A DNA stretch of 53,851 bases from CBDUMN01 sp965368335. Its GTDB lineage: Bacteria > Pseudomonadota > Alphaproteobacteria > Rhodospirillales > JAPHRK01. The position numbers were made by a program, and so were the translations under genes. The stretch's first letter is position 1, and every line of letters starts with the position of its first letter. Of the stretch, positions 23,997-33,699 are shown piece after piece. The notes below the pieces were generated by a model. That model saw only the letters and a list, made by a program, of their open reading frames with translations, ran no database searches and was not told the origin of the DNA. Location of the stretch: the NCBI GenBank assembly GCA_965368335.1, contig CBDUMN010000014.1, positions 1 to 53,851 of the forward strand. The letters run 5' to 3'.

Positions 23997-26900
23997 TTAT
24001 AAGATTTCTTCATCGCTGAATTTGTCGCGTAAGCTCTCGGCCGGACGTTCAATGAGATCAACGAAGTGTCCATGGGCGCGTTGGGCGGTTTCATCCATGT
24101 GTTTCAATAGACTGGCGAAGTCCGTAGTTCCCGTTGCACGGGCGAGAATTTCCTGAAGTGCCGGCGAAATTTCTTCTTCTCGTCCTTTGTTGAAATATCC
24201 CTCAATGGTTAAGCGTAAAAGGCCCTGGATGGTTTGCCAGAGCTTTAGTGCGGAAAGCAGTGATGCGCCGGTCGACGGGTCGATCAGGCCTTTCTCCGTC
24301 ACTCGCCTCAAGGCCTCCGATGTGTTTTGGGATAAAATATCGGGATGTTGCGCTGCGTGCTTCAGCTGCAAAAATTGGGTAATGAATTCGATGTCTATCA
24401 GCCCGCCGCGTCGATGCTTGACCTCCCAAATGAACTTGGTTCCGTGTTCTTTTTCCATGCGTGTTCGCATATCGGCCACGGCCACGGTTAGTTTTTCTGC
24501 ATCCCTTTCGCGGGTAAGGACGTGCTCGACCACTCGTTCGATCTTTTCTTTCAGTTCGGCAGGGCCGACAATAACTCGTGAGCGTGTCAGGGCCATGTGT
24601 TCCCAGGTCCAGGCAGATTCGGCTTGATATTGGATAAAAGAACTCATGCTTGTGGCGATAGGGCCTGAGTTCCCCGATGGCCTGAGGCGCATGTCGACTT
24701 CGTAGAGCATCCCATCTCCCATGGGGGCCGTGATGCCGTTGATCAGTCTTTGGCTCAACCGGGCGAAGTATTGAGTGGCGGTCAGCGGACGGCGACCATC
24801 CGACTGTGCTTCGCCATCGGTTGCGTCATACACATAAATCAGGTCGAGGTCGGAACTCGGGGTCATTTCCCGCCCGCCGAGTTTTCCCATGGCGATAATC
24901 GCCATTTCACTTTCAGGGAGTTTTCCGTGGGTCTTGGAGAACTCATCTTCGATCCGGGGCTTAAGACCGCTTAAGGCGACATCGGCAATATTGCTGTAGG
25001 CGATGCCAGCGCCTTCTGCGTCGATAAGGCTGCGGAGACTTTGTACGCCGACCTGAAATTTGCGGTCATTTGCCCAGCGACGGACAATTTCGAGGTCGTC
25101 CTGAAAATCACGGGATTGATTGAATGCTTGTTGGAGCTCTTGTTTGAGGATTTCCGATTCAGGAGGAGCGGCAAAAAAATCCGATGTCAGGACGCTTTCC
25201 AGCAAGGCCGAATGGCGCGATAGGTGGGATGCCAGTTTTGGAGCGCCCCCCATTAATTCGGCTAGCAAACCAAGCAATTGGGGGTTCGATGTAAACATCG
25301 AAAAAAGCTGAACGCCACTCGGCAGATTGGCCAAAAACTCATCGAACTTATTAAATGCCGCATCCGGGTCGGCCATCTTGGCGAGTGAGCCAAGCAAAAC
25401 CGGCATCAGTTCGGTCAGCATTTGGCGGGTTCTGGTCGAACGGGTTGAGCGGTACCGTCCATGATGCCATCCGCGTATTGTCGTGTCGACCGCCATGGCA
25501 TTCTTGAACCCCATTTTTTCAAGGGTTTTCAAGGTGTCTGGGTCCGGCTCGCCTCCGGTGAAAACCAAATTGCCCTCAACCAGTCCCGTACCGCTTAGAG
25601 TGGGGGCCTCTTCGAAAAGATCGACATAATGCTCTTCAACTCGGCCCAGGTGGAAAAGCAGGTCATTTTCGAAGCTCGCCGTGTCGTTGTATCCAAGAAA
25701 CAGAGCCAATCGCCGGGTATCGTGATCGTTCTCCGGGATAGCGTGGGTCTGGTTGTCGTCGGTCATCTGGATGCGATGTTCGACGCAGCGCAAAAAATCA
25801 TAAGACTGAGTGAGTTCGTCCGCCGTTTCTTGGGTGATTCGGCCGCATTTAGCGAGAGCGGCCAGGGCATCGCGGGTTCTGATCTCCCTCAGACTTGGGT
25901 CGCGGCCACCCCAAATGAGTTGCTGGGTTTGGGCGTAAAACTCCACTTCGCGAATACCGCCGCGGCCTAATTTTACGTTATGCCCGTTGACGGCAATTTG
26001 GGAGCCGCCTCGGTGGGCGTTGATTTGGCGCTTAATGGAGTGAATATCCTGAATCGAGGCGAAATCGAGATTTTTCCGCCAGATAAATGGCTTGAGGCGT
26101 CCAAGAAACCCTTTGCCAGCCTCAATGTCGCCCGCGACGGGGCGAGCCTTGATCATGGCGGCGCGTTCCCAGTTCTGTCCGATGCTTTCGTAATAGAGTT
26201 CGGCGCCCATGACCGAAAGGGCCAGAGGGGTCGAACCCGGATCGGGCCTTAATCGCAAGTCGGTTCTAAAGACATAGCCATCGACCGTTCGGTCATCCAT
26301 CGCCTTGACCATATTGCGCGTTAGCCGAATGAATGTCTGCTGAAGGTCTTCGGGGCGGTCGGTTTCTATGATTTCATCGTCGTAAAGCACGATAAGATCG
26401 ATGTCGCTGGAGTAGTTAAGTTCTCTCGCTCCGAGCTTGCCCATGCCGAGGATTACCAGTCCAGAGCCGAGAAGTGGGTTTTCTTCATCAGGGAGATTTA
26501 TCTTGCCCGCCCGCGCCGCTTGTCGAAGCAGGGGACGGCAGACCATGTCGAGCGCCTGTCCGGCAAAGTCGGAAAGAGTTTCGGTAATGGTCATCAAAGG
26601 CCAGTGATGGGTGATATCGGCCAATGCCGTCGTTAAGGCTATTTTGCGTTTAGCCACTCGGAGAGCGACCGATACTTCGGGGAGTTCCGGGCGTTGTTCG
26701 TCAAGGGTCGAAAGGTCTTGTTTGATGGTTTCCAAGGCCGATTCGGGGCCTTCGGTTAACAGGAGGCAGCTAAAAGCTGGGTGTTTTATTAAACATTGAG
26801 TCAAAAACGGGCTATTGCCGAATACGGCGTCAAGCAAAGCCATCCCCTCTACACTCTCCAGGATTTTCAGGCCTTTGGAGGTGATCGAGGGCTCTGCCGA

Positions 26901-27002
26901 GCTCAGTGCATCCCGCCAGTGTTCGTGGTTGATTCGGGCCATCTCGGCATCGCTGCTCGAAGGGAGTTGGCTTTGGCTAAAGAGTCGGTAAAATTTGGTC
27001 AT
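23997..27002 (-). CDS. glnE: Bifunctional glutamine synthetase adenylyltransferase/deadenylylase
   Basis: The ATG at 27002, with an AAGGA upstream, gives 1001 residues; a GTG at 27032 would add ten. Two nucleotidyltransferase domains are visible. The N-terminal deadenylylase domain has MGKLGARELNYSSDIDLIVL, and the C-terminal adenylylase domain has MGKLGGREMTPSSDLDLIYV. Helical GlnD-UR-EB-like regions follow each. The enzyme adds AMP to, or removes it from, glutamine synthetase in response to PII state and so couples nitrogen status to ammonia assimilation. It is a full-length single gene with no nitrogen genes next to it. Confidence 0.96.
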   Translation of the reverse strand: MTKFYRLFSQSQLPSSSDAEMARINHEHWRDALSSAEPSITSKGLKILESVEGMALLDAVFGNSPFLTQCLIKHPAFSCLLLTEGPESALETIKQDLSTLDEQRPELPEVSVALRVAKRKIALTTALADITHHWPLMTITETLSDFAGQALDMVCRPLLRQAARAGKINLPDEENPLLGSGLVILGMGKLGARELNYSSDIDLIVLYDDEIIETDRPEDLQQTFIRLTRNMVKAMDDRTVDGYVFRTDLRLRPDPGSTPLALSVMGAELYYESIGQNWERAAMIKARPVAGDIEAGKGFLGRLKPFIWRKNLDFASIQDIHSIKRQINAHRGGSQIAVNGHNVKLGRGGIREVEFYAQTQQLIWGGRDPSLREIRTRDALAALAKCGRITQETADELTQSYDFLRCVEHRIQMTDDNQTHAIPENDHDTRRLALFLGYNDTASFENDLLFHLGRVEEHYVDLFEEAPTLSGTGLVEGNLVFTGGEPDPDTLKTLEKMGFKNAMAVDTTIRGWHHGRYRSTRSTRTRQMLTELMPVLLGSLAKMADPDAAFNKFDEFLANLPSGVQLFSMFTSNPQLLGLLAELMGGAPKLASHLSRHSALLESVLTSDFFAAPPESEILKQELQQAFNQSRDFQDDLEIVRRWANDRKFQVGVQSLRSLIDAEGAGIAYSNIADVALSGLKPRIEDEFSKTHGKLPESEMAIIAMGKLGGREMTPSSDLDLIYVYDATDGEAQSDGRRPLTATQYFARLSQRLINGITAPMGDGMLYEVDMRLRPSGNSGPIATSMSSFIQYQAESAWTWEHMALTRSRVIVGPAELKEKIERVVEHVLTRERDAEKLTVAVADMRTRMEKEHGTKFIWEVKHRRGGLIDIEFITQFLQLKHAAQHPDILSQNTSEALRRVTEKGLIDPSTGASLLSALKLWQTIQGLLRLTIEGYFNKGREEEISPALQEILARATGTTDFASLLKHMDETAQRAHGHFVDLIERPAESLRDKFSDEEIL

Positions 27003-27110
27003 TCTTTTCTTCGATCCTTTTCCTGCGAACACTGCGCGAAGGGAAGGGCGGGGTCAAGATTGGTTTAGTTCCGCCGGTAAATATATGGAGAAACTAAAAA
27101 GGATGACTGG

Positions 27111-30100
27111 GTGATACGGCAAACGCTCCGCGCGCTTATCCAAATTGTCGGCGGATTGGGGGCCGGTATGGCAATCGTGCTGGGGTATGCCGGTTGGAAG
27201 CTGTCCAGTGGCCCTATTACTCTGCCGTTTCTCACCCCCTATATCGAAACGGCGCTTTCACCGGCTGAGGCTGGTTTCAAGGTAACAATTTCCGAAACTA
27301 TTTTGATCTGGGAGGGGTGGCGTCGAAACCTAGATGTGCGCCTGAAAGGCGCGCGCGTTCTGGATAGTGAAGATGCGTTGATTGCAGGCATTCCAGAACT
27401 TTCGCTTTCCGCCAGCGCCAGGGCTTTGTTGAAGGGCGTTTTTGCGCCTCGTGATATTGAACTGTTCTCTCCGCGTCTCCGTCTTGTCCGTAATGCCGAT
27501 GGTGACATTACGGTCGGTTTTGGCGATGAAAAAGAAAAGGGTAAAGAAGCCGCAGAGGAAGCTTTTAAGGCGATCTTGGCGAAGGTCGTCAACATGATGA
27601 GTTCGCCTCCCGATCCGGAAAAGCCGCTGACCTATATCCGTCGTGTGAGTATCGTCAATGCGGATTTTGTCATCGTTGATATCGGCTCTGGCCGTTCTTG
27701 GGTAGCGCCTGGGTCGGAATTTTACGTTCATCGCGACAAGGAAGGCCTTCACGCCGAGGCCTCTGTTGCGTTGGAAGTGGACGGTCAGCCGCTCCAGATG
27801 ACCGGCGTCGCCAATTACGGAGGCGAAAACAAACGGGTCGATTTCGGGATCGATTTCAACCGTATCGTGCCGACGGTGCTGGCTAAGCTTATGCCAAATC
27901 TTTCTCCCCTGGAGGAGGTCAGAATTCCTGTCGGGGGAACCGTTGCAGGCACCTTGACCAATGAATGGGGCCTTGATGAGCTAACATTCTCTCTGCATGG
28001 CGGGAAAGGAGAACTCGGGCTTCCTGAACCTGTCGAGCAGGTGCTTCAGGTCGATGAGGTGCTGCTTGATGGGCTTTATGATCGGGATACGGGAGAAATA
28101 ACCGTTAATGAGTTTGCGTTGCTTCTCGCGGAAGGGGGGCTTGTTCAAGTGCCTGAGCCGATTTCCCATGCCATGCCTCTGCGTAGCATAACGGGGAGCC
28201 TTTCATATCATCAGGCGGCGACCGGCCATTTATCTTTACCAAAGTTGGTGTTTGACCTTGCCGGTCCGCAGGCGGAATTAACTGCGCGGGTTGATGGCAT
28301 AGGTGGAGAAATTTCTTTAGAGGCGAAGGGAACCTTGTCAGGGGTGCCGCTGGATAGGGTGGCAGACTACTGGCCGAAAAACCTGGGGGAAGATGCCTGG
28401 CTTTGGGTCACCGAGCATCTGTCTGACGGTCAAATTTCTCAGGCTCGCGCGGAAATAACGGCGAAGGTTGATGAGGAGGGGGAGGTTGTCGTTACGCATC
28501 TGACTGGTGAAATAGACGCCGAAGGAGTTACAGTCGATTATCTGCCTCCTATGCCGAAAGGGCGGGAAGCAAAAGCTCATGCCGTTTTTGACGCTAAGCG
28601 TTTTGATATTCAAATCCTTAACGGCAAAAGCAAGGGGCTAAGTATCAAGGAGGGCTATGTCAATATTCGAGGTCTGGACAAGTATGACCAAACGGCGGAG
28701 ATCAAGCTGTTGGTCGAGGGGCCGGTTCAGGATGCGCTTGAGTTGATTGACAGCGAACCTTTGGGTTTCGCCAGTGAACTTGGTATCGATCCCCAAAAAA
28801 CAAGTGGGCGGGCATCGGCTGAATTGAATTTGGAGTTTCTGCTGATAGATGACTTGAGGTTTGATCAGGTTGATGTTTCGGCAAGCGCCGAGTTGCGCGA
28901 TGTCGCCATAGAAGATGTTATTTTGGGCCTTGGCATCAGCAAGGGCAAAATGACCCTTACGGCTGATCGGGAAAGGATGGATATTGGGGGGGTAAGTACC
29001 ATCGGAACCATCCCCGTCGCCTTACGTTGGCGTGAAAACTTTAGTCCTAAAGCACCATTCGTTTCCCGCTACTCTCTCCATGGCGAAGTTGACCAGACGC
29101 AATTAACAAATGAGTTGAAACTGGATTTTCCACCTTTCTCGGGCGGGTATCTTAATGGCGTGACGGCGGCGGATGTGATTGTTACGCGCTACAAAGAAAA
29201 CAAAGCTAAAATGACGGCTGCGCTTGATCTCACCGGAACGGACTTGGCGTTGCCTCTATTCAAGTGGCGCAAAGAAAAAGGATCGCCCGGCGCTGCGAAT
29301 GTTGAGATTTCCATTGAAAACGGCGTGGTACGGCGTGTCGATCATTTCGATGTTAAGACTGAGCAGTTGACGGCGGATGGCCGCATCCTTCTCAAACCAA
29401 AAGGTGATGGGCTGAAGGAAGTTCGCGTCAATCAACTGAAAAAAGGGCGGACCTCGGTTCGAGGCGTTGTCGTGCCTGATGGAAAAGGCGGTTGGGATGT
29501 CGACTTAGATGGCGAGGGGCTGGATTTGACGCCAGTGCGCCGCTCTTTGTTCGATGCCCAGAAGGGGGCGCTGGCTAAAATGGGCGATACAAAAATGCCG
29601 CCGCTGGTTTTTTCTTTCAGTTTAGGAAACGTTTGGCTGGGACCTGAGCGGCTGTTGAAACAGGCAACGGGGGCTTTTGCCTATGATGGCAATGTTTGGC
29701 GGTCGGCAGTGTTGCAGGGAACGGTTGGACAGGGGAAAACGGTTCGGCTGCTTATCCAGCCTTCGGGAGAGAAGCGGACTCTGCTCATCACATCGGATGA
29801 TGCCGGGGCCAGTCTTGATGTGCTTGATTTGATGGATAATATGACAGGAGGCGCGCTGGAGCTGACTGGCACGTTTGACGATACTTTGCCTGGGTCGCCA
29901 CTCACGGGGCGCTTAAATGTCAGTGATTTCAGAGTAACCAGGATGCCGGTTCTCGCCCACTTGGTTTCTTTGATTGGCTTAACCGGTATTTTGGAGGCGA
30001 TGGGCGGCGATGGATTGTCATTCAATACACTGGATGCTCCTTTTGTGCACAGCCAGGGGGTGCTCGAGCTTAATGACGCCAGAGCCAACGGAACCTCTTT

Positions 30101-30419
30101 AGGGCTAACGGCTTCCGGTAAGGTTTATACGGATGCCGAGTTCATCGATCTTAAGGGGACGATCGTACCTGCTTATTTGGTTAATAGCTTTTTGGGCAAA
30201 ATTCCTTTGATCGGTGGGCTTTTCAGCGGTGGTGAGGAGGGCGGTGGGATTTTTGCCGCCAACTACCAAGTTTCCGGGGCCTTGACGAAACCGGTTGCGA
30301 AAGTCGATCCTTTAACGGCGTTGGCGCCGAGCTTTTTGCGAAATATTTTCAAAGGGGCAGATGTCTTACCGCCGGAGTATGAGGGAGATATAAATTTGCC
30401 GAGCTATCATTTTGAATAG
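27111..30419 (+). CDS. Large AsmA/YhdP-like inner-membrane protein (DUF3971)
   Basis: The 1102-residue product starts at GTG with AAGGA upstream and has one N-terminal membrane anchor (about residues 7-28). Long beta-rich repeats follow. The DUF3971 region is near residues 300-650 (for example LDRVADYWPKNLGEDAWLWV). The AsmA-like C-terminus is near residues 850-1100, with RLNVSDFRVTRMPVLAHLVS and GTIVPAYLVNSFLGKIPLIG. Such proteins form lipid-conducting bridges between inner and outer membranes in Gram-negative bacteria. DksA-like and tyrS genes follow. Assignment to the YhdP branch rather than TamB is by the C-terminal pattern. Confidence 0.85.
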   Translation: MIRQTLRALIQIVGGLGAGMAIVLGYAGWKLSSGPITLPFLTPYIETALSPAEAGFKVTISETILIWEGWRRNLDVRLKGARVLDSEDALIAGIPELSLSASARALLKGVFAPRDIELFSPRLRLVRNADGDITVGFGDEKEKGKEAAEEAFKAILAKVVNMMSSPPDPEKPLTYIRRVSIVNADFVIVDIGSGRSWVAPGSEFYVHRDKEGLHAEASVALEVDGQPLQMTGVANYGGENKRVDFGIDFNRIVPTVLAKLMPNLSPLEEVRIPVGGTVAGTLTNEWGLDELTFSLHGGKGELGLPEPVEQVLQVDEVLLDGLYDRDTGEITVNEFALLLAEGGLVQVPEPISHAMPLRSITGSLSYHQAATGHLSLPKLVFDLAGPQAELTARVDGIGGEISLEAKGTLSGVPLDRVADYWPKNLGEDAWLWVTEHLSDGQISQARAEITAKVDEEGEVVVTHLTGEIDAEGVTVDYLPPMPKGREAKAHAVFDAKRFDIQILNGKSKGLSIKEGYVNIRGLDKYDQTAEIKLLVEGPVQDALELIDSEPLGFASELGIDPQKTSGRASAELNLEFLLIDDLRFDQVDVSASAELRDVAIEDVILGLGISKGKMTLTADRERMDIGGVSTIGTIPVALRWRENFSPKAPFVSRYSLHGEVDQTQLTNELKLDFPPFSGGYLNGVTAADVIVTRYKENKAKMTAALDLTGTDLALPLFKWRKEKGSPGAANVEISIENGVVRRVDHFDVKTEQLTADGRILLKPKGDGLKEVRVNQLKKGRTSVRGVVVPDGKGGWDVDLDGEGLDLTPVRRSLFDAQKGALAKMGDTKMPPLVFSFSLGNVWLGPERLLKQATGAFAYDGNVWRSAVLQGTVGQGKTVRLLIQPSGEKRTLLITSDDAGASLDVLDLMDNMTGGALELTGTFDDTLPGSPLTGRLNVSDFRVTRMPVLAHLVSLIGLTGILEAMGGDGLSFNTLDAPFVHSQGVLELNDARANGTSLGLTASGKVYTDAEFIDLKGTIVPAYLVNSFLGKIPLIGGLFSGGEEGGGIFAANYQVSGALTKPVAKVDPLTALAPSFLRNIFKGADVLPPEYEGDINLPSYHFE

Positions 30420-30427
30420 GAGGGGCC

Positions 30428-30784
30428 GTGACCGACAGACCAGATCTTGATTTACCGGCCTTGAAAAAGAAGCTTCTCGATGAAAAACAGCTTCTTTTGA
30501 CCGATGAAGAAAATACCAAGGAAGAACGCGCGGCTGTAGAGCTCGATCAGACGACCGTCGGCCGGTTGTCCCGGATGGACGCCATGCAGGTTCAGGCCAT
30601 GGCGGTGGAAACCGAACGGCGTCGTGTTATTGAGCTAGGCAGGATCGAAGCGGCGCTCAATCGTATGGGCGAAGGAGATTATGGGTTCTGCATCGCTTGT
30701 GATGCGGAAATTCCCGCCAAACGTCTAGAGCTTGATCCGGCAACCCCGCTTTGCGTCAAATGCGCTGAGAAAAGCCAGCACTAA
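30428..30784 (+). CDS. DksA/TraR-family zinc-finger regulator
   Basis: The 118-residue product has a coiled-coil-like N-terminal helical pair (about residues 8-75). A four-Cys zinc finger follows, Cys88-x2-Cys91 and Cys109-x2-Cys112 (YGFCIACDAEIP ... LCVKC). Proteins of this size act on RNA polymerase through the secondary channel. It lacks the Asp-x-x-Asp-Ala tip of classical DksA, so whether it replaces DksA is uncertain. It starts 8 bp after the AsmA-like gene and is probably cotranscribed with it. It converges with tyrS without a visible terminator. Confidence 0.85.
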   Translation: MTDRPDLDLPALKKKLLDEKQLLLTDEENTKEERAAVELDQTTVGRLSRMDAMQVQAMAVETERRRVIELGRIEAALNRMGEGDYGFCIACDAEIPAKRLELDPATPLCVKCAEKSQH

Positions 30785-30789
30785 ACCGG

Positions 30790-32043
30790 CTATTCCGCTT
30801 TCACAAGGGCGTGGCGCTTCTTGCCCGCCGACAGTTTGATCACGTTCTGATCGTTCATGTCGGCCAGAGAGATGGTTTGGGTTTCGGCTTCAATCTTAAT
30901 ATCGTTGAGCTTTGCGCCGCCTCCCTTGATCAGTCTCCGCGCCTCACCGCCTGAAGCGGCAAGACCGGCTTTGTGGAATAAGGTAAAGGCGGGGATGCCT
31001 GCTTCCAGTTCAGTCTTGGGAACGGCAGTGGTCGGCAGGTCGTCGCCCAGTGCGCCTTCTTCGAATGTTTTACGTGCGGTTTCGGCTGCGGCCTTCGCGG
31101 CTTCCTCGCCGCGGCAAAGCTTTGTCGCTTCATTGGCCAGATGTTTTTTAACTTCGTTCATTTCAGCGCCTTCGGCCTTTTCCAACTCGGCGATTTCGTC
31201 GAGCGGCAGGTCGGTGAACAGGCGTAAAAAACGGCCCACGTCGGCGTCTTCCGTGTTGCGCCAGTACTGCCAGTATTCGTAGGGGCTGAGCATTTCTTCG
31301 TTGAGCCAAACGGCGCCATCGGCGGTTTTGCCCATTTTAGCGCCTGAGGCGGTTGTCATCAGGGGGACCGTCAGGCCGAATGCTTGTTTGCCGTCGACGC
31401 GTCGGGTCAATTCGACGCCGTTGATGATATTGCCCCACTGATCGGACCCGCCCATTTGGAGAACGCAATTGTTGCGGCGGTTAAGCTCCAGGAAGTCGTA
31501 GCCCTGAAGAATCATGTAGTTGAACTCAAGGAAAGTCAGCGGCTGTTCCCGATCAAGCCGCAGCTTGACGGAATCGAAGGCCAGCATGCGGTTGATGGTG
31601 AAATGGGGGCCGTAATCGCGCAGGAAGTCGATGTAATTGATGTTCTTCAGCCAGTCGTCGTTATTGACCATAACGGCATCCGTAGGGCCGTCGCCGAAGG
31701 TCAGAAATTTGGCGAAGACCTTCTTAATGCCAGCCATATTTTCGGCAATCAGCTCCTCGGTCAGCATTTTGCGCGACTCATCCTTGCCGGAAGGGTCGCC
31801 AATTTTTGTGGTGCCCCCGCCCATCAACACAATCGGTTTGTGACCGGTCTGCTGGAACAAACGCAGCAGCATGATCGGCACCATGGACCCCACATGCAGG
31901 CTGGGCGCGGTGCAGTCAAACCCGATATAGGCGGTCAAAGGGCCTTGGGAGGCTAATTCGTCCAGGGCTTCCAAGTCGGTACACTGGTGAAGAAAACCGC
32001 GTTCGACGACGGCGCGCACAAAATCTGATTTATAGGTAGTCAT
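30790..32043 (-). CDS. tyrS: Tyrosyl-tRNA synthetase
   Basis: The start at 32043 gives 417 residues beginning MTTYKSDFVRAVVERGF, the normal N-terminus; the longer frame to 32208 is not supported. The class I signatures are present as HVGS (residues 50-53) and KMGKT in place of KMSKS. The tyrosine pocket region is YIGFDCTAPSLHVG. The C-terminal S4-like RNA-binding domain includes EARRLIKGGGAKLND. It charges tRNA-Tyr. The gene is divergent from anmK, with about 120 bp between starts, and converges with the DksA-like gene. Confidence 0.96.
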   Translation of the reverse strand: MTTYKSDFVRAVVERGFLHQCTDLEALDELASQGPLTAYIGFDCTAPSLHVGSMVPIMLLRLFQQTGHKPIVLMGGGTTKIGDPSGKDESRKMLTEELIAENMAGIKKVFAKFLTFGDGPTDAVMVNNDDWLKNINYIDFLRDYGPHFTINRMLAFDSVKLRLDREQPLTFLEFNYMILQGYDFLELNRRNNCVLQMGGSDQWGNIINGVELTRRVDGKQAFGLTVPLMTTASGAKMGKTADGAVWLNEEMLSPYEYWQYWRNTEDADVGRFLRLFTDLPLDEIAELEKAEGAEMNEVKKHLANEATKLCRGEEAAKAAAETARKTFEEGALGDDLPTTAVPKTELEAGIPAFTLFHKAGLAASGGEARRLIKGGGAKLNDIKIEAETQTISLADMNDQNVIKLSAGKKRHALVKAE

Positions 32044-32161
32044 GGGGCGTCCCGGCCTTGCATGATGGAGTTTGGATTCGTCAACATGTTCGAGAGTAGC
32101 CCGAACGGCGCTCTCGTTAGCACAATCGTTGCGATGGCACAACGCGGTAAGCGAAGGATCA

Positions 32162-33250
32162 ATGGGAACACAGGACTTGAAGACCTGCATCGGCCTGATG
32201 AGCGGCACGTCAATCGATGGGATCGATGTCGCCTTACTTTCGACGGACGGTGAAAATGTTTGCCGTCCAGGACCATGGGCGTCTTATGGCTACAGCGAAG
32301 AAGAGCGTCAAATTATCGCAGCGGCTTTGGGGAGCTCAACCGTTGATGCGAAAGCCGAAGAAATGGTCACGGCTTGCCATGCAAAGGCTGTGCTGCGCTT
32401 TTTGGAAGAAAACCATATTGCGCATTCATCGGTAGACCTTGTTGGTTTTCACGGGCAAACGGTTTTTCACGATCCGAATAATGGGGTAACCGTTCAGCTT
32501 GGCGACGGCCAGAAATTGGCCCAAACGACCGATCTCGATGTGGTGTTCGACTTTCGTAGCGCCGATGTTGCGGCAGGCGGGGAGGGAGCGCCTTTTGCGT
32601 CTCTCTATCATGCTGCTCTTGCTGCGGAACTGGCCCGTCCTCTGGCCGTACTCAATCTTGGCGGTGTTGGGAATGTCACTTGGCTGGGAAAAGAGGATGG
32701 CGAAATTTTGGCCTTCGATACGGGACCGGCTAGCGCTTTACTTGATGATTGGTGCCGAAAAAAGAGTGGCCAGAGCTGTGACCGCGATGGAAAATTAGCC
32801 TATGCGGGACAAGTTGACGCACTCCGTTTAACCGACCTTTTGGGCCATGAATATTTTCGCAAACCCGTACCAAAATCTCTCGACCGGGATGACTTCGCCG
32901 ATTGGGTGGCGCCTGTTCTCGACGGACTTTCCGAGGCTAATGGTGCGGCTCTGCTGACGGCGTTTACGGCCGGAGCCGTCGGGAGAGCCCTGGAGCACTT
33001 GCCGAGCGAGCCTGAACGTTGGTTGGTTTGTGGTGGAGGACGGCATAACCCGGCGATGATGGAGGCTTTACGCCAAGCCCTTGAGGTATCCGTTGAGCCT
33101 GTCGAGGCTGTTGGATGGCAGGGCGATGCGCTGGAAGCACAGGCCTTTGCATATTTGGCTGTTCGCAGTATTAAGGGGCTTCCTTTGAGTCTGCCCGGAA
33201 CAACCGGTGTTAAGGCTCCACAAACCGGCGGGCGTTTAGCCCGGCATTGA
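32162..33250 (+). CDS. anmK: Anhydro-N-acetylmuramic acid kinase
   Basis: The ATG at 32162 has AAGGA 6 bases upstream and gives 362 residues. The sugar kinase/Hsp70-like nucleotide fold is recognised from IGLMSGTSIDGIDVALL at the N-terminus, VGFHGQTVFH, NLGGVGNVTWLG and CGGGRHNPAMM. It converts anhydroMurNAc from recycled peptidoglycan into MurNAc-6-phosphate. Divergent pairing of anmK with tyrS is common in proteobacteria. A small unknown gene follows 18 bp downstream. Confidence 0.95.
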   Translation: MGTQDLKTCIGLMSGTSIDGIDVALLSTDGENVCRPGPWASYGYSEEERQIIAAALGSSTVDAKAEEMVTACHAKAVLRFLEENHIAHSSVDLVGFHGQTVFHDPNNGVTVQLGDGQKLAQTTDLDVVFDFRSADVAAGGEGAPFASLYHAALAAELARPLAVLNLGGVGNVTWLGKEDGEILAFDTGPASALLDDWCRKKSGQSCDRDGKLAYAGQVDALRLTDLLGHEYFRKPVPKSLDRDDFADWVAPVLDGLSEANGAALLTAFTAGAVGRALEHLPSEPERWLVCGGGRHNPAMMEALRQALEVSVEPVEAVGWQGDALEAQAFAYLAVRSIKGLPLSLPGTTGVKAPQTGGRLARH

Positions 33251-33268
33251 TCTTAAAGCGGGGCAATT

Positions 33269-33637
33269 ATGTACGTGGTGATTTGCAACTTTCCCATGGG
33301 GAAAGCCATTGTCGATTATATGGATCACACGGATATCGAGCTGGATGAAACCACGGTGTTTCATCTCGACGGAATTCTTCTTGAGCGGGAAATCAAGCAA
33401 AAGGTTTTGGAGTTGAACGACCTTGAACGCGATGTGGCCAAACATCTCGACTATTACATTTCGGCCATCCTGGCCGATGATCTCGACAAGGTTCGTTATT
33501 GGGAGAAGAATTCTCCTGAGGCCGCCGTCTATTGCGTTTTTGAAATGACTTCTCTCCAGTGGAATGCTTTGGTGGAAGGGAAGCAGGTTGATCTGACGGA
33601 ACAGAAAGCGGCTGTGGAGAAGGCTTTCCGTCTTTAG
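33269..33637 (+). CDS. Hypothetical cytoplasmic protein (122 aa)
   Basis: The 122-residue product starts MYVVICNFPMGKAIVDYMDH, with GGGG about 9 bases upstream of the ATG. It is acidic, mostly helical in appearance (ERDVAKHLDYYISAILADDL), and has no signal peptide, membrane segment or metal motif. I do not recognise a family. It follows anmK closely on the same strand and is followed by a hairpin, so it may be the end of the anmK transcript. Confidence 0.65.
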   Translation: MYVVICNFPMGKAIVDYMDHTDIELDETTVFHLDGILLEREIKQKVLELNDLERDVAKHLDYYISAILADDLDKVRYWEKNSPEAAVYCVFEMTSLQWNALVEGKQVDLTEQKAAVEKAFRL

Positions 33638-33642
33638 AGCCT

Positions 33643-33672
33643 AAAAAAAGAAACAGCGGCCGTGGCCGCTGT
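33643..33672 (-). terminator. Terminator for the alpha/beta-hydrolase gene
   Basis: The stem ACAGCGGC (33653-33660) with GCCGCTGT (33665-33672) is followed, read on the minus strand, by a T run opposite the A run at 33643-33649. It lies between convergent genes and best serves the minus-strand hydrolase. Confidence 0.7.
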
Positions 33673-33699
33673 CTCATGTCTCGAGAATTGGAAGGTGAA